Shown piece after piece: positions 24,024 through 25,790 of a stretch of 25,790 bases of DNA. The position numbers and the translations under genes are program-made. Position 1 is the stretch's first letter, and the number at the start of each line of letters is the position of its first letter. The DNA lies in NCBI GenBank assembly GCA_946999785.1, contig CAMQEO010000006.1, positions 1 through 25,790 of the forward strand, in the 5' to 3' direction. The notes below the pieces were generated by a model. That model did no database searches. It had not been told where the DNA came from and was given only the letters and a program-made list of their open reading frames with translations. Source of the DNA: an uncultured Atopobium sp. GTDB taxonomy: Bacteria; Actinomycetota; Coriobacteriia; Coriobacteriales; Atopobiaceae.

Positions 24024-24041
24024 ATTTGCACCACTTCCCAC

Positions 24042-24174
24042 AAGCTTTGAAACTTTGGTTACATCTATACCAGCGTTCAAGCAGACTGTCGCAAAACTAT
24101 GCCGCATATTACCAATGAATAGCAGTTCCCGTAACTGGGAGCCGCTATTTTGCGTCTAGTGAAGTTCAGGTGCT
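24042..24174 (-). pseudogene. Integrase remnant / flanking direct repeat, copy 2 (133 bp)
   Basis: This is a direct-orientation copy of 20240-20373. On the minus strand it encodes the same integrase segment (MRHSFATVCLNAGIDVTKVS and KL), but it stops matching right after SKL, so the catalytic tyrosine end is missing. A 1-nt deletion relative to copy 1 shifts the frame between the HLNFTRRKIAAP part and the MRHSFAT part. It is non-functional. Together with copy 1 it brackets the restriction-modification cassette. Confidence 0.85.
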
Positions 24175-24725
24175 TCAATATCAATGCCCACAATAAAATG
24201 GTCAGCGTACATAGTGTTCGTAGTAGCGTCTCCCACCACAAGTGATTTATACAAATAGTCATGAAATGCCTGATAGTAGGTGTCTTGTGCTTGACCAACG
24301 TTAGAACTTTGGCGCATAATATTACTACGTCCAAAGCAAAAAAAGTATGCTTGCAACAATCGTTGCTGCGAAAACAGCTCAAGTCTTTGGACTTTTTCTT
24401 TATCTGCATAAAGTAAAGTATTTGCTTTTACATGTTTATCAAGAAAGTTAGAAAAGTTAGTACGCCCGTATACACTTGTCAAATAATTAGATTGAAGTGT
24501 TGCAAGTTCATATTGACCTTCACCATAACAGCGGATTGTTGCAATGATAGGAAGGCTGTCCTTATCTACGGTAGACGTTACCGCAATGATACTGTAATCA
24601 TTGTTTAGACTATCCATAACCAATGCAGGAGCTTGAAGTTGGTCGATTAGACCTATCAGATCGGATTTATCAAGTCCATGCCAGCGAGGATTCCTTCCTT
24701 TTGCAGGTTCACTAAAAAATCTCAT
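24156..24725 (-). pseudogene. N-terminally truncated MuF-C-like domain protein fragment
   Basis: The 189-residue open frame contains PALVMDSLNNDYSIIAVTST, DKDSLPIIATIRCYGEGQ, then NYLTSVYGRTNFSNFLDKHV and TLLYADKEKVQRL. This pattern matches, from memory, the MuF C-terminal domain found at the ends of large phage or conjugative-element polymorphic proteins. The usual large N-terminal part is absent. The ATG at 24725 and the TTG at 24740 have no ribosome binding site, so it is probably a stranded 3' fragment. Its last five codons (APELH) and stop come from repeat copy 2. Low GC suggests mobile-element origin. Confidence 0.6.
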
Positions 24726-24815
24726 CCAATAAAAAAGCAACAGATTTTATACTGTAATACAAACGTGAAAAGTTTTGTACGTGCGTTGCGTCAATCGTGA
24801 TAAGGAGCCTCTGCC

Positions 24816-25484
24816 ATGTCTGATACACTTTGTTCTAACTTAACACGCGAAAAAGCGTTTGCTCTGCTCAAACAGTACAATCAAGAGGAATTTCACATTA
24901 TTCATGGACTTACTCTAGAGCGTTTAATGCGCTATTTTGCAGCAATTCACGATAAAGATAATATTGATTTTTGGGGTCAAGTTGGCTTGCTACACGATAT
25001 GGATTGGGAAGTTTGTGACGGCGATGAGGACCACACCCTTTGTACCGAGCGCTTGCTTACCAAAGAAGGAGCATCGGCCGAGCTCATTCGAGCAATCCAA
25101 ACGCACAATTCCGACTTCAACGACAGTCTTCCTAAGCCTGAGCTTAAAATGGAGCGCGTGCTTTTTGCCGCAGACGAAACATCGGGACTTATTGACGCGT
25201 GTGCGCGTCTTCGTCCTTCAAAATCTTGTCAGGATCTTGAGCTTTCAAGTCTTAAGAAAAAATTTAAAAACAAAAAATTTGCTGCTGGATGTACGCGCGA
25301 GCAAATGACTTTAGGGGCTGAGTATAATTCTTGTGATGTTGAGACGATGCTTGCCGCTGTTTTGGCTGCATGCAAGGCAACCGATCCTAATCGTGCTCAA
25401 TGGCTAAAAGACAATCCTTCGTGGTTGGACGAGAATCCACAAAATAGCGATGAAGCACTTCTTGAGGTTGCGCGCCGTATGTAG
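24816..25484 (+). CDS. HD-domain protein (putative metal-dependent phosphohydrolase)
   Basis: The 222-residue product has histidine H30 (FHIIHG) and the HD pair H60-D61 in GLLHDMDWE. The later histidine in IQTHNSD (about 97) and downstream acidic residues complete an HD-type metal site. Small HD proteins of this kind hydrolyse phosphate esters of nucleotides or related compounds, and the substrate cannot be told here. The ATG at 24816 has AAGGAG 9 nt upstream. Codon use resembles the glycogen-block genes rather than the restriction-modification genes, so it marks the return to core genome. It is monocistronic in this window. Confidence 0.82.
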   Translation: MSDTLCSNLTREKAFALLKQYNQEEFHIIHGLTLERLMRYFAAIHDKDNIDFWGQVGLLHDMDWEVCDGDEDHTLCTERLLTKEGASAELIRAIQTHNSDFNDSLPKPELKMERVLFAADETSGLIDACARLRPSKSCQDLELSSLKKKFKNKKFAAGCTREQMTLGAEYNSCDVETMLAAVLAACKATDPNRAQWLKDNPSWLDENPQNSDEALLEVARRM

Positions 25485-25790
25485 TCTATAGTGTAAATTT
25501 CTTGTTCGGAAGGTAGTTGGCGCTACCGTACATACCGAGAGCGCGTGCTATACCAGATGCCTATGGCATGCGCCTCCACCAACCGTCTTTGCCGCCTTTT
25601 ATACGTCCTATATAGGAAACACCGCCATATAATATTGCCATATAAACAACCACATCACTATCGTATAAAACTTAAGTCTTACTGATAGGTATATTGTGTA
25701 TACTAAATACGATTCTTGCCGTAAACTGGCGTAGTTTGTAACCACGTTATTTTATGGTAAAAACACCAATCGCGTGGCAAAAACGTTTTG
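25485..25790. other. 306-nt terminal spacer, no gene seen
   Basis: There is no credible coding frame on either strand. The first 110 nt contain small inverted repeats (GGTAG/CTACC near 25512-25528 and ATGCC/GGCAT near 25557-25570). The rest is AT-rich, with a 9-bp direct repeat GCCATATAA at 25624-25632 and 25637-25645, and TATACT at 25699-25704 preceded by TG. It may hold the promoter of a gene beyond the window. Confidence 0.5.

Noticed and set aside
24077..24409. 110-aa minus-strand ORF overlapping repeat copy 2
   Set aside because: It is an overlapping frame of the MuF-C-like fragment that then enters the integrase repeat out of frame. No start signal or domain supports it.
25571..25581. 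CGCCTCCACCA as the right attachment site of the island
   Set aside because: Only 11 bases with one mismatch to the tRNA tail. It could be chance, and the codon use of the HD gene suggests core genome to its left, so it is mentioned only as a possibility.

Overview
The window looks like a chromosomal segment of a low-to-mid GC actinobacterium, most likely class Coriobacteriia (Atopobium/Olsenella-like). This rests on reading alone, without database searches. The clues are the mfd-mazG-ftsB/divIC-ppx gene order, which is a shortened form of a known actinobacterial neighbourhood, and a split GlgC/GlgD ADP-glucose pyrophosphorylase, the arrangement best known from Firmicutes and also seen in low-GC actinobacteria.

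Left edge (1-1289): the start of a PRC-barrel/MgtE-like protein and an endonuclease III gene (nth), both on the minus strand, followed by a 389-nt divergent spacer. Glycogen block (1290-13198, plus strand): glgB, glgP, glgC, glgD, glgA and a GH13-GH77 fusion, tightly packed. Together they make ADP-glucose (GlgC/GlgD), elongate (GlgA) and branch (GlgB) glycogen, shorten its outer chains (GlgP), and hydrolyse or disproportionate the limit dextrins and maltodextrins (fusion protein). GlgB has two oddities: the conserved region-I histidine is a glycine, and there is a 67-residue lysine-rich tail.

Housekeeping block (13200-19860, plus strand): mfd starts 1 nt after the GH13-GH77 stop codon, so repair and nucleotide-pool genes may share the glycogen transcript. 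mazG, an FtsB/DivIC-type division protein and a Ppx/GppA phosphatase follow. A 343-nt repeat-bearing spacer lies before ppx, about where the related order would have a DUF501 gene.

Accessory island (about 20172-24740): it begins at the 3' end of tRNA-Leu(UAA). Two roughly 134-bp direct copies of an integrase C-terminal remnant bracket a short minus-strand mobile-element ORF and a plus-strand operon. The operon has a promoter, an octamer-repeat/inverted-repeat operator, a 58-aa ribbon-helix-helix protein, a 642-aa nuclease-methyltransferase fusion and a 356-aa specificity subunit. This is the architecture of BcgI-type (Type IIB) restriction-modification, with no separate hsdR. The specificity gene carries a run of nine G residues in its central spacer. 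Gaining or losing one G truncates the protein, so the system is probably phase-variable. Beyond the second integrase remnant lies an N-terminally truncated MuF-C-like fragment.

Right edge (24816-25790): an HD-domain protein with flanking-genome style codon use, then an AT-rich spacer.

The strongest candidate for something new is the self-regulated, phase-variable BcgI-like cassette between the two integrase remnants.
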